Source: an uncultured Clostridia bacterium
GTDB taxonomy: Bacteria > Bacillota > Clostridia > Christensenellales > Borkfalkiaceae
Length of the DNA stretch: 64,000 bases
Direction of reading: 5' to 3'
Assembly: GCA_934271275.1 (NCBI GenBank)
Contig: CAKQRD010000010.1
Location: forward strand, 19,931 to 83,930
Position 1 is the first letter of the stretch. Each line of letters opens with the position of its first letter. The position numbers and the translations under genes were made by a program. This document shows positions 9,666 through 18,741 of the stretch, one piece after another. The notes below the pieces were generated by a model, which made no database searches, had not been told where the DNA came from, and saw nothing but the letters and a program-made list of their open reading frames with translations.

Positions 9666-10037
9666 ATGCCTACAATCCAACAGTTAATCAGACAGGGAAG
9701 AACGAAAATCACCTACAAGTCTAAATCTCCGGCGCTGGACAATTGTCCTCAGAAGCGCGGCGTATGCTTGTCCGTGACGACCACCACCCCCAAAAAGCCT
9801 AACTCCGCGCTTCGTAAAATCGCGCGTGTAAGACTTACCAACAAGGCGGAAGGTATCGTTTATATCCCCGGCGAAGGACACAATTTACAGGAGCACAGCT
9901 CCGTCCTTATCCGCGGCGGAAGAGTTAAAGACCTTCCGGGTGTCAGATACCACATCATTCGCGGCGCATTAGATACCGCCGGCGTTGCAAAGCGCAGACA
10001 GGCGAGATCGAGATACGGCGCAAAACGCCCCAAATAA
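9666..10037 (+). CDS. rpsL: 30S ribosomal protein S12
   Basis: This 123-residue protein is ribosomal protein S12, a decoding-centre protein of the small subunit. It starts MPTIQQLIRQGR and contains the conserved TTTPKKPNSALRK loop with the lysines whose mutation gives streptomycin resistance, here of the sensitive type. AAGGAGG precedes the ATG. It leads the str-type group rpsL-rpsG-fusA-tuf, although the gaps to rpsG and from fusA to tuf are unusually large. Confidence 0.98.
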   Translation: MPTIQQLIRQGRTKITYKSKSPALDNCPQKRGVCLSVTTTTPKKPNSALRKIARVRLTNKAEGIVYIPGEGHNLQEHSSVLIRGGRVKDLPGVRYHIIRGALDTAGVAKRRQARSRYGAKRPK

Positions 10038-10086
10038 GCTGAACGTTATATAAACAATATAATAAGAGCTTGTTTCACAAACCAAA

Positions 10087-10260
10087 GCACCTACTTAAAA
10101 TCGGAATTTCGGAAAATTAACCCGATCGGTAGGCAGTATGCTTTTTAGCAGAAGGTTCGCTACCGCGAAAAGCGGCAAGCGATAGCCGTACTAAGGGGTT
10201 TACCCTTAAAGAAGAGCGAAAATTCGCTCCCGCGCGACGAAATTCGCGCAAAAAAATTTA
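10087..10260 (+). promoter_or_regulatory. Possible structured leader RNA of rpsG
   Basis: The 238 bases between rpsL and rpsG contain several successive hairpins. CGCT-A-CCGC pairs with GCGG-CA-AGCG around 10158-10184, a perfect GAGCGAA/TTCGCTC hairpin follows around 10214-10229, and GCGCGA/TCGCGC follows around 10234-10251. In most bacteria this gap is short. A role in translational feedback by S7 is possible but is only an inference. Confidence 0.35.
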
Positions 10261-10275
10261 AAGGAGGATACTAAT

Positions 10276-10746
10276 ATGCCGAGAAGAGGCAATATTGCAA
10301 AGAGAGACGTTCTGCCCGATCCCGTTTATAACGACAAGGTAGTTACCAAGCTTATCAACCAAGTTATGTTAGACGGCAAGAAGGGCGTTGCGCAGGGCAT
10401 CGTTTACGAAGCTTTCACGCTCGCCGCGGAAAAGGTCGGTCAGGATCCCAAGGAAATGTTCAATCAGGCACTCAACAACATTATGCCTATGGTTGAAGTC
10501 AAGGCAAGGAGAGTCGGAGGCGCAAACTATCAGGTTCCTATCGAAATCCGCGCCGAAAGAAGACAGACGCTCGCTATCCGTTGGCTCGTTGCAGCCGCGA
10601 GAAAAAGAGGCGAAAGAAATATGTACGAAAGACTTTCCGCCGAACTCGTGGACGCGTTCAACAACACCGGTAACGCCGTCAAGAAGAAAGAAGACACGCA
10701 CAGAATGGCGGAAGCAAACAAGGCGTTCGCTCATTACAGATTTTAA
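10276..10746 (+). CDS. rpsG: 30S ribosomal protein S7
   Basis: This 156-residue protein is ribosomal protein S7, the main assembly protein of the 30S head. It begins MPRRGNIAKRDVLPDP and has the typical family length. AAGGAGG precedes the ATG. It lies 15 bases before fusA, in the conserved rpsL-rpsG-fusA order. Confidence 0.98.
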   Translation: MPRRGNIAKRDVLPDPVYNDKVVTKLINQVMLDGKKGVAQGIVYEAFTLAAEKVGQDPKEMFNQALNNIMPMVEVKARRVGGANYQVPIEIRAERRQTLAIRWLVAAARKRGERNMYERLSAELVDAFNNTGNAVKKKEDTHRMAEANKAFAHYRF

Positions 10747-10761
10747 TTTTGGAGAAAACTT

Positions 10762-12831
10762 ATGCCGAGAGATTATGATTTAGGCGTCACCAGAAATATA
10801 GGCATAATGGCTCACATCGACGCAGGTAAAACTACCACCACCGAGAGAATTTTGTTCTACACGGGCAAAACCCACAAGTTAGGCGAGGTTCACGAGGGCG
10901 AAGCTACTATGGACTGGATGGTTCAGGAGCAGGAACGTGGTATCACCATTACCAGCGCGGCGACCACCTGCCACTGGAAAGGACACCGCATAAACATTAT
11001 AGATACCCCCGGACACGTTGACTTCACGGTCGAGGTTGAACGTTCTCTCCGCGTTCTGGACGGCGCGGTCGCTACCTTCTGCGCGAAGGGCGGCGTCGAG
11101 CCCCAGAGCGAAACGGTCTGGCATCAGGCAAGCAAATATAAAGTTCCCCGTATTGCGTACGTCAACAAGATGGACATCAACGGCGCGAACTATTTCAACG
11201 CTATCCGGATGATGCACGACAGACTTCACACCAACGCTATCCCGATTCTTCTTCCTATCGGTAAAGAAGATACTTTCAAGGGCGTCGTAGACGTTATCAC
11301 GAGACAAGCGGACGTTTATCTCGACGACCTCGGTAAAGAAATTCAGGTTACCGACGTTCCCGAAGATATGAAGGATATGGTGGAAGAATACAGAAGCCAG
11401 ATTCTCGAAATCGCCGCCGAACAGGACGACGCGCTTATGGAGAAATATTTCGAGCAGGGCGATCTTTCCGTAGACGAAATAAAAGCAGGTCTTCGTAAAG
11501 CTACTCTTGCTATGAAGGTTACTCCCGTTCTCTGCGGTTCTTCCTACAAGAACAAGGGCGTTCAGAACCTTCTCGACGCCATCGTGGATTACCTCCCCAG
11601 CCCGATAGATATCGGCGCGGTGGAAGGTACCGATCCCGACGGCAACGTTATCACGAGAGAGCCTTCTGACGACGCGCCTTTCTGCGGACTCGCGTTCAAA
11701 ATCATGACCGACCCGTTCGTAGGTAAGCTCGCGTTCTTCCGCGCTTATTCGGGCGTGCTGAAAACCGGTTCTTACGTTTATAACTCCACCAAGGGCAAGA
11801 AAGAGAGAATCGCGCGTATTCTTCGTATGCACGCTAACCACAGAGAGGAGGTCGACGCGGTATATTCCGGCGAAATCTGCGCTCTCGTAGGTCTTAAAGA
11901 AACCACCACGGGCGATACGCTCTGCGTGGAAAACGCTCCCATCATTCTCGAACAAATGGAATTTCCGGAGCCGGTTATCAGGGTTGCAATCGAACCCAAA
12001 ACCAAACAGGGGCAGGAAAAGATGGGCTTCGCGCTTGCAAAACTTGCAGAAGAAGATCCTACCTTCAAAACCTACACCGATACCGAAACGGGACAAACCA
12101 TTATCGCGGGTATGGGCGAGTTGCACCTCGAAATCATCGTAGACAGACTTCTTCGCGAGTTCAGAGTGGAAGCGAACGTCGGTAAGCCGCAGGTTGCGTA
12201 TAAAGAAACTATCCGTCAGGCAGTAGACGCCGAGGGTATGTTCAAACGTCAGACGGGCGGTCACGGTCAGTACGGTCACTGTAAAATTCACCTCGAACCG
12301 CAGGAACCCGGCAAGGGTTACGAGTTCGTGGACGCGACCGTCGGAGGTTCTATTCCGAAAGAATTTATTCAGCCTATCAACAAAGGTATTCAGGAAGCCG
12401 CTAAAAACGGTATTCTCGCGGGCTACGAGGTCGTGGACTTCAAGGTCACCGTTTACGACGGTAGCTATCACGACGTAGACTCTTCGGAAATGGCGTTCAA
12501 AATCGCGGGCAGCATGGCTCTTAAAGACGGTTTGCAGAAAGCGAAGAGCGTACTTTTAGAGCCGGTAATGAAGGTTGAAATTTTAACTCCCGAAGCGTAT
12601 TTCGGCGATATAATGGGTAACGTTACGGCGCGCCGCGGCATTATTCAGGGAACCGAAGACCGTAACGGACTTAAAGTTATCGACGCGCACATTCCTCTTG
12701 CGGAAATGTTCGGTTACGCGACCGACCTTCGTTCCAGAACGCAGGGGCGCGGCAACTACACTATGCAGTTCGACCACTACGCGGAAGTACCCAAGTCCGT
12801 CGCTGAAAAGATAATGGGTAAAAAAGCGTAA
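10762..12831 (+). CDS. fusA: Elongation factor G
   Basis: This 689-residue GTPase drives translocation of tRNA and mRNA on the ribosome. The G1 motif AHIDAGKTTTTERI, the G3 motif DTPGHVDF and the G4 motif NKMD are all present in the first 140 residues, and the C-terminal domains IV and V are complete, including GGHGQYGH. The gene follows rpsG by 15 bases. The tuf promoter starts seven bases after its stop codon, so tuf is at least partly transcribed separately. Confidence 0.98.
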   Translation: MPRDYDLGVTRNIGIMAHIDAGKTTTTERILFYTGKTHKLGEVHEGEATMDWMVQEQERGITITSAATTCHWKGHRINIIDTPGHVDFTVEVERSLRVLDGAVATFCAKGGVEPQSETVWHQASKYKVPRIAYVNKMDINGANYFNAIRMMHDRLHTNAIPILLPIGKEDTFKGVVDVITRQADVYLDDLGKEIQVTDVPEDMKDMVEEYRSQILEIAAEQDDALMEKYFEQGDLSVDEIKAGLRKATLAMKVTPVLCGSSYKNKGVQNLLDAIVDYLPSPIDIGAVEGTDPDGNVITREPSDDAPFCGLAFKIMTDPFVGKLAFFRAYSGVLKTGSYVYNSTKGKKERIARILRMHANHREEVDAVYSGEICALVGLKETTTGDTLCVENAPIILEQMEFPEPVIRVAIEPKTKQGQEKMGFALAKLAEEDPTFKTYTDTETGQTIIAGMGELHLEIIVDRLLREFRVEANVGKPQVAYKETIRQAVDAEGMFKRQTGGHGQYGHCKIHLEPQEPGKGYEFVDATVGGSIPKEFIQPINKGIQEAAKNGILAGYEVVDFKVTVYDGSYHDVDSSEMAFKIAGSMALKDGLQKAKSVLLEPVMKVEILTPEAYFGDIMGNVTARRGIIQGTEDRNGLKVIDAHIPLAEMFGYATDLRSRTQGRGNYTMQFDHYAEVPKSVAEKIMGKKA

Positions 12832-12837
12832 TAACCG

Positions 12838-12866
12838 TTGACAATCGGGCTAAATTATTGTAAAAT
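12838..12866 (+). promoter_or_regulatory. tuf promoter
   Basis: A perfect TTGACA at 12838-12843 and TAAAAT at 12861-12866 are spaced by 17 bases. It begins seven bases after the fusA stop codon and gives a leader of about 115 bases before tuf. Confidence 0.75.
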
Positions 12867-12987
12867 AATAATTGACGCAAACGTTTCGGGCGTTTTGTCA
12901 TCCCGCAGAACGCCCGACGATAAACATTCAGGGATAAAAAACGAAAAAATTTAAAATCATTTTAAGAAATTTTTGGAGGAAACAACA

Positions 12988-14208
12988 ATGGCAAAGGCTA
13001 AATTTGACAGAAGCAAACCGCACATTAACATCGGAACCATCGGCCACGTCGACCACGGCAAGACCACTCTTACCGCTGCTATCACGATGACTCTTGCGGC
13101 TTTCGGCGAAGCTCAGAAAATGAGATACGACGAAATAGACAAAGCGCCGGAAGAAAAGGCAAGAGGTATCACGATTAACACCGCTCATGTCGAGTATCAG
13201 ACCGCGAAGCGTCACTACGCTCACGTTGACTGCCCCGGACACGCGGACTACGTTAAGAACATGATTACCGGTGCTGCGCAGATGGACGGCGCGATCCTCG
13301 TAGTTGCCGCTACCGACGGACCCATGCCCCAGACCAGAGAGCATATTCTTCTCGCTCGTCAGGTCGGCGTGCCTTACATCATCGTATTTATGAACAAGTG
13401 CGACCAGCTCGACGATCCCGAATTGCAGGAACTCGTAGAAATGGAAATCAGAGATCTTCTCACCGAGTACGGCTTCCCCGGAGACACCACCCCCATCATC
13501 AAGGGTTCTGCTCTTAAAGCGCTCGAATACGCTTCCGGCGACCACACTCCCGAAGAAATCAAGAACGCTCCCGAATGCAAATGCATTTTCGAGCTTATGG
13601 ACGCGGTAGACAACTACATTCCTACCCCCGAAAGAGACGATGCGAAGCCCTTCCTTCTTCCTGTCGAAGACGTATTTACGATCAGCGGTCGCGGTACGGT
13701 TGCAACGGGCAGAGTTGAAAGAGGCGTAGCGCACGTCAACGATCCCGCTGAAATCGTCGGACTTAAAGAAGAAAGCAAGAACACGGTTATTACCGGTCTT
13801 GAAATGTTCCGTAAGCTCCTTGACGAAGCACAGGCAGGCGACAACGTAGGCGCGCTTCTCCGTGGTATCGACAAGAAAGACGTAGAACGCGGACAGGTTA
13901 TTGCGAAACCCGGTTCGGTTAAACCCCACACCGAGTTTGAAGGTCAGGTATATATCCTTACCAAAGAAGAAGGCGGCAGACATACTCCGTTCTTCAACAA
14001 CTATCGTCCCCAGTTCTATTTCAGAACTACCGACGTTACCGGTTCTATCCAGCTTCCCGAAGGCGTAGAAATGGTTATGCCGGGCGATAACATCAAGATG
14101 GACGTTAAGCTCATCACTCCTATCGCTATGGAAGAAGGTCTCCGTTTCGCTATCCGTGAAGGCGGCAGAACGGTAGGTTCGGGCGTCGTTGCTAAAATCG
14201 TTAAATAA
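12988..14208 (+). CDS. tuf: Elongation factor Tu
   Basis: This 406-residue GTPase delivers aminoacyl-tRNA to the ribosome. It shows the G1 motif GHVDHGKTTL, the DCPGHADY switch II motif and the G4 NKCD motif, followed by complete domains 2 and 3. The ATG at 12988 with TTGGAGGAAACAACA upstream is the family start (MAKAKFDRSKPH); the frame is open a little further to 12973, but the upstream codons are not part of the family. A rho-independent terminator follows. Confidence 0.98.
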   Translation: MAKAKFDRSKPHINIGTIGHVDHGKTTLTAAITMTLAAFGEAQKMRYDEIDKAPEEKARGITINTAHVEYQTAKRHYAHVDCPGHADYVKNMITGAAQMDGAILVVAATDGPMPQTREHILLARQVGVPYIIVFMNKCDQLDDPELQELVEMEIRDLLTEYGFPGDTTPIIKGSALKALEYASGDHTPEEIKNAPECKCIFELMDAVDNYIPTPERDDAKPFLLPVEDVFTISGRGTVATGRVERGVAHVNDPAEIVGLKEESKNTVITGLEMFRKLLDEAQAGDNVGALLRGIDKKDVERGQVIAKPGSVKPHTEFEGQVYILTKEEGGRHTPFFNNYRPQFYFRTTDVTGSIQLPEGVEMVMPGDNIKMDVKLITPIAMEEGLRFAIREGGRTVGSGVVAKIVK

Positions 14209-14240
14209 TTTTAGCCGATAAACGATTTCATACAGAATTT

Positions 14241-14274
14241 AACGGGTCGGGTTTTCCCCGATCCGTTATTTTTA
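14241..14274 (+). terminator. tuf terminator
   Basis: AACGGGTCGGG pairs with CCCGATCCGTT around a short T-rich loop and is followed by ATTTTTAT, a typical rho-independent terminator 32 bases after tuf. Confidence 0.85.
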
Positions 14275-14520
14275 TATAATGTTTCGTTCTTTGCTACGCC
14301 GCGAAGCACTGTGCTTGTAAGGATAGGAAGCCAAAGCCGTATAAAATGACAGTTTCAATATTTAAGTAAAGAAATGCTTCTGCACAGTTGTAAACTGCAT
14401 ATGCCGCGCCGAGCGGAGTGGAAAAAGGACAGAGCAGATTAAAAACGGTAAATAGCATTATCTCTGCAAGGCGAGCTGCTCCATTTATAGCGTCAGCGTG
14501 TTAAACGAGAAAAAATATTT

Positions 14521-14545
14521 GTAGGGCGGGGGCTTGCTCCCGCCG
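14521..14545 (+). repeat. Intergenic repeat core, copy A
   Basis: A 25-base core starting GTAGGGCGGGGGCTTG and ending CTCCCGCCG is identical to two more copies at 25175-25199 and 25514-25538 (inverted). It is followed by two direct copies of a unit starting GTCATTCTGAGCC and ending GAAGAATCTC (about 14581-14624 and 14642-14683). The core can fold on itself through GGCGGG and CCCGCC. Confidence 0.75.
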
Positions 14546-14752
14546 TTCTTCTCCTCTTGCAAATAAGAAAAACACAATGTGTCATTCTGAGCCGGGCATA
14601 CAGAGATTTTCCCGCGAAGAATCTCGAAACGCTCCACGATTGTCATTCTGAGCCGTTCTTCCTTGACGGGTTCACGAAGAATCTCAAAGCGAAAGTAATT
14701 TTTACCGCCTACTTTGAAAACGTGAAAACAAAAAATTGTGTCCGAAAAAAAG

Positions 14753-14794
14753 TTATCCACAATATGTGGAATTTTTTCAAAAAATTGTGAATAA
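14753..14794. other. Two DnaA-box-like sites in opposite orientation
   Basis: TTATCCACA, the consensus DnaA box, lies at 14753-14761 on the plus strand, and TTATTCACA lies on the minus strand at 14786-14794. The first also forms part of the inverted repeat TCCACA-ATA-TGTGGA followed by six T residues, so a small terminator is an alternative reading. AT-rich DNA follows. No dnaA or dnaN gene is in the window. Confidence 0.4.
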
Positions 14795-14849
14795 AAATAT
14801 TATTTAAGAAAAACTTATGCCCAAAATCCTAAAAAATGTTGAAAATTGC

Positions 14850-14878
14850 TTGACTATAAAACGCTTGGCAGATATAAT
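14850..14878 (+). promoter_or_regulatory. Upstream tandem promoter before the repeat lipoprotein
   Basis: TTGACT at 14850-14855 and a perfect TATAAT at 14873-14878 have a 17-base spacer. It would produce a leader of about 250 bases that includes the inverted repeat at 14896-14921. Confidence 0.65.
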
Positions 14879-14895
14879 ATAAGAAACAAAAGGGT

Positions 14896-14921
14896 TTATA
14901 TGAGAAAAAAATCTCATATAA
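14896..14921. repeat. AT-rich perfect inverted repeat between tandem promoters
   Basis: TTATATGAGA and TCTCATATAA are perfect complements separated by six A residues. It sits between two promoters, so it may be a regulator binding site, or a hairpin in the longer transcript. Confidence 0.5.
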
Positions 14922-14954
14922 CACTATTTGCCAACTAAAATTTCATAAAATTGC

Positions 14955-14983
14955 TTGACAAAACAAGCTTGCTATTATAAAAT
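14955..14983 (+). promoter_or_regulatory. Proximal promoter of the repeat lipoprotein gene
   Basis: TTGACA at 14955-14960 and TAAAAT at 14978-14983 have a 17-base spacer, the same form as the tuf and mgtE promoters. It lies about 150 bases before the lipoprotein start. Confidence 0.65.
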
Positions 14984-15136
14984 ATAAATGATGCGGTAAT
15001 AGCAGAGTTTGTATATTCATTATATATAAAAGGAAAAACCAGACCGACGGGGAGCGCAAAAGAAAAACTGCGGTTCGACAAAAAGTCTGTTTAATATAGA
15101 AAAAAATTTTTTGTAATAAAAAAAGGAGAAGTAAAC

Positions 15137-18100
15137 ATGCAAGTAAACAAATCTTTGTTGAAGAAATGTTTAGCGGCCATCTGCTGTATCTGCTTAACGT
15201 TGGCTTGCGTTTTCGGCGTAGCTGCTTGCGGTGGTGATACTACCGTTAAGGACGTCAAAGCTGCAAACAACAGGATTACGGTAGAACTGACCGATGGCAC
15301 TAAACATGAGTACGATCTCGACGGAGTTGTCAAGACGGAAGAGAAGGACGGCGTTATAAAGGTAACTTATGCCGACGGTCACACCGAAGAGTTGAGGACC
15401 AACGGCGTATCTGCTGTAAAAACCACCATTAAAGATGGTAAGACGTACATAGTTCTCACGATGGCTGACGGCACCACGAAAGAAGTTGCGCTTGAAAAAG
15501 TAGTTCAGAGCGTTAAAAAATCCGGCAACGGCGCTATCGAGGTAACTTATACCGACGGCAGCAAAGAAACGCTCAGCTACGACGAGAGCTGCGAACACGA
15601 ATTCGGTACTGCGGCGGTTGTAAGACCTGCAAGCTGTATTGCAGAGGGTGTTGCTGTTAAAGTCTGCAAAAAATGCGGCTTGGTAGAATCCGAAGAACTC
15701 GTAAAAGATGCTAAAGTTCACGGAACTTGGGAGTTCGACGCAACCGTTACCAAGGGCAAGTATGAAAGAACAGAAGTAGACGGCATAGTCACCTTAAAAA
15801 GAGCTGACGAGGGTAAAACCCATTACGTTCTCAATACGAACTATGCGGCTGATACGATGACTGCTCTTGAAGAAAAGTCCGGCGTGGCTACAACCTGCTT
15901 TAAGGCGGTTTGTAAAGATTGCGGAGAGGAATTTAGCTCCGGACATAAGTCAGTAGACAAATGGATTAGCGTTCCGTTGAACGACAAGAGCATTACTGTT
16001 TGCGAAAACGAACATCCCTCGGTTAAAACCTGTCCCGATTGTAAAGCAGTTTTCCTTTATACCGATGGTTCTTTCGGACCTAAGGAAAGCGAATCGGGCG
16101 AAATGAACGAACTCGATGTTACGATTACTCCTGCAAAAGGTCATACCTATGAAATGAATGGTACGCCCGAGAAGATCACCGACAAGACTTATCAACTGAC
16201 GCTTATATGCACTACTTGCGGAAAAACGATTAACCCGAAGGCAAGCTTTGTTAGCGAAGTTGCCGCTACCTGTAGAGAAGGCGGATATAAGACTTTTGCT
16301 TATAGCTACGAAAACATCAAAGACGGCGAAAAGATTACGGTTAACGCGGAAATTCAACTCGAAAAGACAGATAAGACGTTTGATCATACCGTAGGTACTA
16401 AAGAAGACGGAAAACTTCTTCAGTACCGTGCGCTTGACTTGAATACGTCTGAATCTAAAGAGTACGAATTTACCCCGGAAGTTAAGCCCTTCGTTGATAA
16501 TAAGACGATTCAATGGAGCGAGGGTATCCCTGCTACCTGCAAAAATCATATGCCTGCGGTATTCACTTGTACCGTTTGTGAAGAGAAGATTGTTATTGCT
16601 CTTTCTGGCGAACATACCTATGGTGCGGAAAAAGTTGTTGACGCTACCTGCACTACCGACGGGTATAGTTATAGAGAATGTACTGTTTGTGGTGATATCT
16701 ATAAATATAACGAGGTGAAAGCTAAGGGTCACGTTTACAGCTATGTGAACGATTCGTTCGACGCATCTGCGAAGACTGCTAAGTTCAGATGCGCTTGCGG
16801 CGACATTCAGACTAAACCTGTAACTGTTGACGAAACCTACGAGTCGACTGATTGTAAGAGTAAATCTTATAAGAAATATAAAGCGACTCTCGATAACGGC
16901 ATAGGCGGAAAACAGGAAATTGTTTTCAAAATCGAAGACAAGGATCAGATTCTTTGGCATACCGTTAAAGAAGGTGTTCGTACCTATCGTGCGTATGTAT
17001 TAAACAATAAAGACACTGAATATGAGTACAACGATACTTTCAGACAGTTGTTCAAAGAAGGACTTATAAGATGGTCCGAAGGCATTCCTTCAAAATGTTC
17101 CGAGCATATGCCTGCTGTATTTACTTGTACGAAATGTAACGAACAGATCGTTATCGTTGTGTCTGGCGAACATATGAACCTTGACGAAAGTGACAAACAA
17201 GTTGTTGAAGCTACCTGCACTACGCACGGTTCCGTATCCGTGAAATGTAAGGATTGCGGTAAATATGTAGAACAGTCAGTGACTAATGCTAAGGGACATA
17301 GTTTTGCTCCCGTTGCAGCTGAATGGAATGCGTTTATCGCCTCTCCTGCAGATAAGAAGGAAGTAACATTTAAGTGTGCCGATTGCACGGAAACTATCAA
17401 GCTCGTTGCTAAGAAGACGGCTCTTCCCGAAACTTCGGATAAATGCGGTACAACCCAGATCGATAAATACGATTTCGTTGACAAGACGACTGGTAAGAGT
17501 TATACCTATAAGGTAGAAGCTGCTGAATATACCGATACTAATAAGCAATATATAACCAAAACGTTTGAGTATTCTTGGACGAAGACTAATTCGAGTAGCA
17601 AGCATACGATCGGAACTTATAATAACACTACTGTTAAAGAAGTTGCTTTCAATATAAAAGCTCCTGATGCTAATAAGGTTCCGTGGTCACCCGCTATCGC
17701 ATACTTCTTCTCCGAGGAAGGCGGAAAAGTTCTTCGTTGGAACGAAGGTGTACCCGGCACTTGTTCGCAGTATGCGCTTGCCGTATTCAAATGTACGGTA
17801 TGTAACGAACAAATAGTTATCCTTGTATCCGGCGAACATCACTTTGATGTTACCAAGCAGGTTGCGGCTGACGTTGTTTCTGAAAGTGTAAATGAGGTAG
17901 ATAGAGGAGATAGTAGCATAGCTAATGCTGCTGCGGCTGAGCCTACCTGCACTAAGGGAACCAGAACGTGGATGCATTGCCCCGATTGCGGAAAGTGGAT
18001 AGAAGATAAAACCGCTGCAAGACCTGCTTTAGGTCACGATATTCCGACCGACGGTTGGAAAGTCAAAACAGCGGAAGGTACGGAGTTCAAGGCTAAGGCA

Positions 18101-18553
18101 TGGTACGATACCGTTGAAAAGAAAGTTAAGCTTGACAAGAACGAGCTTAACGTGGGCTATGCTGAAGGCGTTTGCAAGAGATGCGGAGAAACCTTTAAGG
18201 TAGACAAAGAAAAGGCTGCCGGAATGACCGGTTGGAAGATAACTCAGCAGCAACTTCCCAATTGTTCTACAGCTGGTTCCATTGTTGTCGAGTATTGGTA
18301 CGCGATTAACGGTGTTTCCACCAAGGTTGCTGAAAAGACCATAGCTGTTCCTGTCCTTAATGAACATATCACTTCCTTTACCGACGCTACTAAGTATGTA
18401 AAGGGATATGATAAAGATAACAATCAATTCTTTATCGCTTACTACTGTGAAGGTTGTTCTTCGTTTATAATCTATAAAAAGGGTACGGAGGCAGAAATCA
18501 ACAAGATTATCAAGGAACAATTAAAGGTTAACCCCGATACGGTTCAGAAATAA
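15137..18553 (+). CDS. Large surface lipoprotein with Cys-rich repeats
   Basis: This 1138-residue protein starts with a lipoprotein signal peptide whose lipobox VAAC puts the lipidated cysteine at residue 31, so it should be anchored outside the membrane. Residues about 35-150 hold four beta-strand-like repeats of the form TYxDGxxxxL. The rest contains at least thirteen CxxC knuckles such as CKKC, CKDC, CPDC and CTVC, many set in units like C-T-x3-G-x5-C-x2-CG followed by a GH pair. Three large units carry RW/QWSEGIP or RWNEGVP, a cysteine, then AVF(T/K)CT and a C-x2-C, then SGEH. Such CxxC/GH units are common in exported proteins of gut Bacillota, but their function is unknown. Metal binding or disulfide formation is possible. 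AAAGGAGAAGTAAAC precedes the ATG; a terminator follows. Confidence 0.8.
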   Translation: MQVNKSLLKKCLAAICCICLTLACVFGVAACGGDTTVKDVKAANNRITVELTDGTKHEYDLDGVVKTEEKDGVIKVTYADGHTEELRTNGVSAVKTTIKDGKTYIVLTMADGTTKEVALEKVVQSVKKSGNGAIEVTYTDGSKETLSYDESCEHEFGTAAVVRPASCIAEGVAVKVCKKCGLVESEELVKDAKVHGTWEFDATVTKGKYERTEVDGIVTLKRADEGKTHYVLNTNYAADTMTALEEKSGVATTCFKAVCKDCGEEFSSGHKSVDKWISVPLNDKSITVCENEHPSVKTCPDCKAVFLYTDGSFGPKESESGEMNELDVTITPAKGHTYEMNGTPEKITDKTYQLTLICTTCGKTINPKASFVSEVAATCREGGYKTFAYSYENIKDGEKITVNAEIQLEKTDKTFDHTVGTKEDGKLLQYRALDLNTSESKEYEFTPEVKPFVDNKTIQWSEGIPATCKNHMPAVFTCTVCEEKIVIALSGEHTYGAEKVVDATCTTDGYSYRECTVCGDIYKYNEVKAKGHVYSYVNDSFDASAKTAKFRCACGDIQTKPVTVDETYESTDCKSKSYKKYKATLDNGIGGKQEIVFKIEDKDQILWHTVKEGVRTYRAYVLNNKDTEYEYNDTFRQLFKEGLIRWSEGIPSKCSEHMPAVFTCTKCNEQIVIVVSGEHMNLDESDKQVVEATCTTHGSVSVKCKDCGKYVEQSVTNAKGHSFAPVAAEWNAFIASPADKKEVTFKCADCTETIKLVAKKTALPETSDKCGTTQIDKYDFVDKTTGKSYTYKVEAAEYTDTNKQYITKTFEYSWTKTNSSSKHTIGTYNNTTVKEVAFNIKAPDANKVPWSPAIAYFFSEEGGKVLRWNEGVPGTCSQYALAVFKCTVCNEQIVILVSGEHHFDVTKQVAADVVSESVNEVDRGDSSIANAAAAEPTCTKGTRTWMHCPDCGKWIEDKTAARPALGHDIPTDGWKVKTAEGTEFKAKAWYDTVEKKVKLDKNELNVGYAEGVCKRCGETFKVDKEKAAGMTGWKITQQQLPNCSTAGSIVVEYWYAINGVSTKVAEKTIAVPVLNEHITSFTDATKYVKGYDKDNNQFFIAYYCEGCSSFIIYKKGTEAEINKIIKEQLKVNPDTVQK

Positions 18554-18580
18554 TTAGTTGATAATAAAACCAACAAAATT

Positions 18581-18619
18581 AAAAGAGAAGCAAGGCAATC
18601 GCCTTGTTTCTCTTTTTTT
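18581..18619 (+). terminator. Terminator after the repeat lipoprotein gene
   Basis: AGAGAAGCAAGGC pairs with GCCTTGTTTCTCT and runs into a stretch of seven T residues, a strong rho-independent terminator. Confidence 0.88.
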
Positions 18620-18668
18620 ACTCTCGCTTCTCTTTTATTTTTTCACCTTTGATTTTTTTATAATATAA

Positions 18669-18702
18669 ACCCCGCTTGATTAAATCACTTTTCAAGCGGG
18701 GT
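18669..18702 (-). terminator. Probable glyS terminator
   Basis: ACCCCGCTTGA and TCAAGCGGGGT form a perfect 11-base-pair stem about 40 bases beyond the glyS stop codon. Only an AT-rich stretch, not a pure U-tract, follows on the minus strand. Confidence 0.6.
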
Positions 18703-18741
18703 GTAATATTGTCGTTATATTTATTTGCTAAAACAATTAAA

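Larger units (their letters stand above)
14209..15136. other. Gene-poor intergenic region of about 930 bases
   Basis: No convincing gene is present. In order, it holds the tuf terminator (14241-14274), a repeat composite (about 14285-14690) shared with the 25.1-25.6 kb gap, two DnaA-box-like 9-mers (14753-14761 and 14786-14794), and two tandem promoters separated by an AT-rich inverted repeat. A 77-codon open frame at 14557-14790 lies inside the repeats and looks accidental. Confidence 0.7.

Noticed and set aside
10879..12471. Minus-strand frame of 530 codons opposite fusA
   Set aside because: It is a shadow of fusA with biased composition.
14557..14790. Plus-strand frame of 77 codons
   Set aside because: It is formed by the GTCATTCTG repeats and the DnaA-box region and lacks gene features.
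14700..15000. Replication origin
   Set aside because: Only two DnaA-box-like sites are present and dnaA, dnaN and other origin genes are absent, so I report only the sites.
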